Assembly (NCBI GenBank): GCA_023384675.1
Contig: JAHDVK010000016.1
Coordinates: 62,001-126,000, forward strand
From: Bryobacteraceae bacterium
GTDB taxonomy: Bacteria; Acidobacteriota; Terriglobia; Bryobacterales; Bryobacteraceae
DNA: 64,000 nt
Direction of reading: 5' to 3'
The notes under the pieces were generated by a model. The model searched no databases, was not told the DNA's origin, and saw only the letters and a list, made by a program, of their open reading frames with translations. The position numbers were made by a program, and so were the translations under genes. Positions 62,262-64,000 of the stretch are shown here, one piece after another (position 1 is the stretch's first letter; each line of letters opens with the position of its first letter).

Positions 62262-63635
62262 ATGATCGTTCAAGACCCGCGGGCGGGAGTGTGGGCGACC
62301 GATTCCTGGCGCGCGTTTCCCGCTCTGCAACAGCCTGACTATCCCGACCGTGCAGCCTTGCAAGCGGTGCTCGACGAACTGCGCCAGTTGCCGCCCCTCG
62401 TCACCAGTTGGGAAGTGGTGATGCTGCGCGAGAAACTCGCGGCGGCGGTGCGCGGTGAAGCCTTCGTCCTCCAGGCGGGCGATTGCGCCGAGCGTTTTGC
62501 GGACTGCACCCCGCGCCGGATTTCGAACAAGCTCAAGGTGCTCGTGCAGATGAGCCTGGTGCTGGTGCTGGGGGCGAAGATGCCCGTCATCCGCGTCGGG
62601 CGCTTCGCCGGCCAGTACGCCAAGCCGCGTTCCGATGACTTCGAAACACGCGACGGCGTCCGGCTGCCTTCCTATCGCGGCGACATCGTCAACCGGCCCG
62701 AGTTCACAACCGAAGCCCGCACGCCCGATCCGTCGCTGCTGTTGCGCGGCTACGAACGGTCTTCGCTCACGCTCAATTTTGCCCGCGCCCTCGCCAAGGG
62801 CGGATTCGCCGACCTGCATCATCCCGAGTACTTCGACCTCGACTGGAGCGCCCAATCCGCGCATGCCGGCGATTACCGCCGCCTCGTGGACACCATCACC
62901 GAAAGCCTGCGCTTCATGGAGAACGTGCTCGGCGTGAAGGCCGGCGAGACCGACCGGATCGATTTCTTCACTTCGCACGAGGCGCTCCATCTCGGCTACG
63001 AATCCGCGCAAACCCGCCAGGTGCCGCACCGGCCGGGCTATTTCGATCTCACGGCCCACATGCCCTGGCTCGGCGTTCGTACCGCCGACCCCGAAGGCGC
63101 GCACGTCGAGTTCCTGCGCGGCATCGAAAACCCGATCGGCGTGAAAGTAGGGCCCGCCACCACCGCCGATCAGCTTCTGCGGCTGCTGGACCGTCTGCAT
63201 CCGCACAACGTTCCCGGGCGGCTCACGCTGATTCACCGGTTCGGCGCGGCGACGATCGCCGCGGCGCTGCCGCCGCTGATTCAGGCCGTGCGCGAGGACG
63301 GCCGCAACGTGCTCTGGGTCTGCGACCCCATGCACGGCAATACCCGCACGACCGCCAACGGCTACAAAACCCGCAGTTTCGAGGAGATCCGCGGTGAACT
63401 CGACCAGGCCTTCGACCTGCACGCCGCGCACGGCAGCCGCCTCGGCGGCGTCCATATCGAAATGACCGGCGAGAACGTTACCGAATGCACCGGCGGCGCG
63501 CGCGGACTGGCCGAGTCCGATCTGCCGCGAGCCTACGAAACGATGGTGGACCCGCGGCTGAACTACGAGCAGTCGCTCGAAATCGCTTTCCTGATCGCGT
63601 CAAAGATGGCAAAATTGCATCAAAAACACGCTTAG
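62262..63635 (+). CDS. Class II 3-deoxy-7-phosphoheptulonate (DAHP) synthase
   Basis: A 457-residue class II DAHP synthase. LVTSWEVVMLREKL, the metal Cys in LQAGDCAERF, RVGRFAGQYAKPRS, FFTSHEALHL, GVKVGPATT and WVCDPMHGNT are all characteristic, and Glu/His metal ligands lie in GGVHIEMTGENVTEC. It condenses phosphoenolpyruvate with erythrose 4-phosphate in the first step of the shikimate pathway. ATG 62262 is chosen as the start of the family N-terminus. No regulatory chorismate mutase domain is fused. The AGGAGGG at its own stop serves the next gene, so the two are probably cotranscribed. Confidence 0.94.
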   Translation: MIVQDPRAGVWATDSWRAFPALQQPDYPDRAALQAVLDELRQLPPLVTSWEVVMLREKLAAAVRGEAFVLQAGDCAERFADCTPRRISNKLKVLVQMSLVLVLGAKMPVIRVGRFAGQYAKPRSDDFETRDGVRLPSYRGDIVNRPEFTTEARTPDPSLLLRGYERSSLTLNFARALAKGGFADLHHPEYFDLDWSAQSAHAGDYRRLVDTITESLRFMENVLGVKAGETDRIDFFTSHEALHLGYESAQTRQVPHRPGYFDLTAHMPWLGVRTADPEGAHVEFLRGIENPIGVKVGPATTADQLLRLLDRLHPHNVPGRLTLIHRFGAATIAAALPPLIQAVREDGRNVLWVCDPMHGNTRTTANGYKTRSFEEIRGELDQAFDLHAAHGSRLGGVHIEMTGENVTECTGGARGLAESDLPRAYETMVDPRLNYEQSLEIAFLIASKMAKLHQKHA

Positions 63636-63646
63636 GAGGGCTCAAA

Positions 63647-64000
63647 TGACGCTTGTTTGCGCAGTCTTGACGCTTGCCGGCGCGTTTCTCGACGCCCGGC
63701 CCGCCCCGGAAGGCTGTTCCGCCGCCGTCGAATCGCTATTTGCCCGCGCCCTGCCCGAGAAAGCCGAAAAACGCTGGGAGGACGAAGGCGGCGAGATCTG
63801 GCGCCGCCGCCTCAACAACGGCGAGTGGGCCTTTGTCCTGTTGAATCGCGGCCAGCGCCCGGTTTCGATCGACGTGATCTGGAAAGAGCACGGCCTGAGC
63901 GGGTCGCCGCGCGTGTATGATGTGCTGCGGGAGGACGACCGGGGCAAAGTGCACGGCGGGTTCGCCGAACGCGTGGAACCGGGCGAAGCTTCGCTGCTTC
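63647..64000 (+). CDS. Exported protein resembling an alpha-galactosidase C-terminal beta-domain (3' truncated by window)
   Basis: The frame from ATG 63647 is open to the window edge (118 codons). AGGAGGG lies upstream, overlapping the end of the DAHP synthase gene. The first about 18 residues (MTLVCAVLTLAGAFLDA) look like a signal peptide. From residue about 48 the motifs GGEIWRRRLNNGEWAFVLLN, core IWRRRLNNGEWAFVLLN, then VYDVLREDDRGKVHG and RVEPGEASLL follow the C-terminal Greek-key domain of GH27 alpha-galactosidases (VW.K.L.DG..AV.LFN.G, DLW...D.G). The catalytic barrel, normally N-terminal to this domain, is missing, so it is either a free-standing domain or a permuted protein continuing beyond the window. 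Confidence 0.6.

Noticed and set aside
62196-63455. A 419-residue minus frame across DAHP synthase
   Set aside because: Antisense shadow of a well-conserved metabolic gene.

Overview
The window is GC-rich chromosomal DNA from a Gram-negative bacterium, most likely an Acidobacteriota of the Bryobacterales/Solibacter group. The evidence is a secreted protease whose C-terminus resembles the Solibacter-type (TIGR03437-like) domain, two Oar-type TonB-dependent receptors with carboxypeptidase-regulatory N-termini, a winged-helix regulator fused to TPRs, several TPR lipoproteins, and a fossil of a third Oar-type receptor. No phage, CRISPR array or intact insertion sequence was seen. The assignment rests on protein style, not on a marker gene.

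Layout. 1-1952: the end of a GMC-type flavin dehydrogenase, translationally coupled to a nine-heme cytochrome c. 1927-10947: a nine-gene minus-strand run made of a FtsX/MacB-type permease, a TolC-like protein, a PrsT-like TPR lipoprotein, a CPBP membrane protease, a HAD phosphatase, a 60-residue small ORF, a heptose-kinase-like PfkB enzyme, a ROK kinase and a GmhA-like isomerase. The last five are joined by stop/start contacts, which suggests surface-sugar (heptose) metabolism beside an exosortase/polysaccharide-linked gene pair. 11022-15058: a TPR lipoprotein and a hybrid sensor kinase. 15067-19238 (minus): a subtilase, a B12-type radical SAM RiPP methyltransferase-like enzyme and a small protein resembling the subtilase propeptide. 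This is a candidate unusual peptide-modification locus.

19495-30466: a class V aminotransferase, an astacin-like secreted protease, an EF-hand-bearing PQQ-type propeller, a TonB receptor fossil, two NTF2-fold proteins, an SDR, a zinc and an iron alcohol dehydrogenase, tRNA-Gln and a Bcp peroxiredoxin. 30480-42431: an esterase, a polytopic membrane protein, an MmcQ/YjbR protein, a propeller, the TypA GTPase, NhaA, a TonB receptor and a DASS anion transporter. 42434-51755: a winged-helix/TPR regulator and a catabolic-looking group (two xylose-isomerase-like barrels, a DapA-family aldolase, an IclR regulator and a large TonB receptor with a perfect inverted repeat upstream).

51855-56836: a signal-peptide-bearing dikinase-like protein whose phosphohistidine domain precedes its ATP-grasp domain, as in plant glucan water dikinases, coupled to one of two neighbouring beta-lactamase-fold hydrolases. 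This is the second candidate undescribed system. 57180-64000: a secreted protein with an internal duplication, a LOV-PP2C blue-light phosphatase, a gene-poor scar-like gap, a patatin-type outer-membrane phospholipase, class II DAHP synthase and the start of a gene resembling an alpha-galactosidase C-terminal domain.
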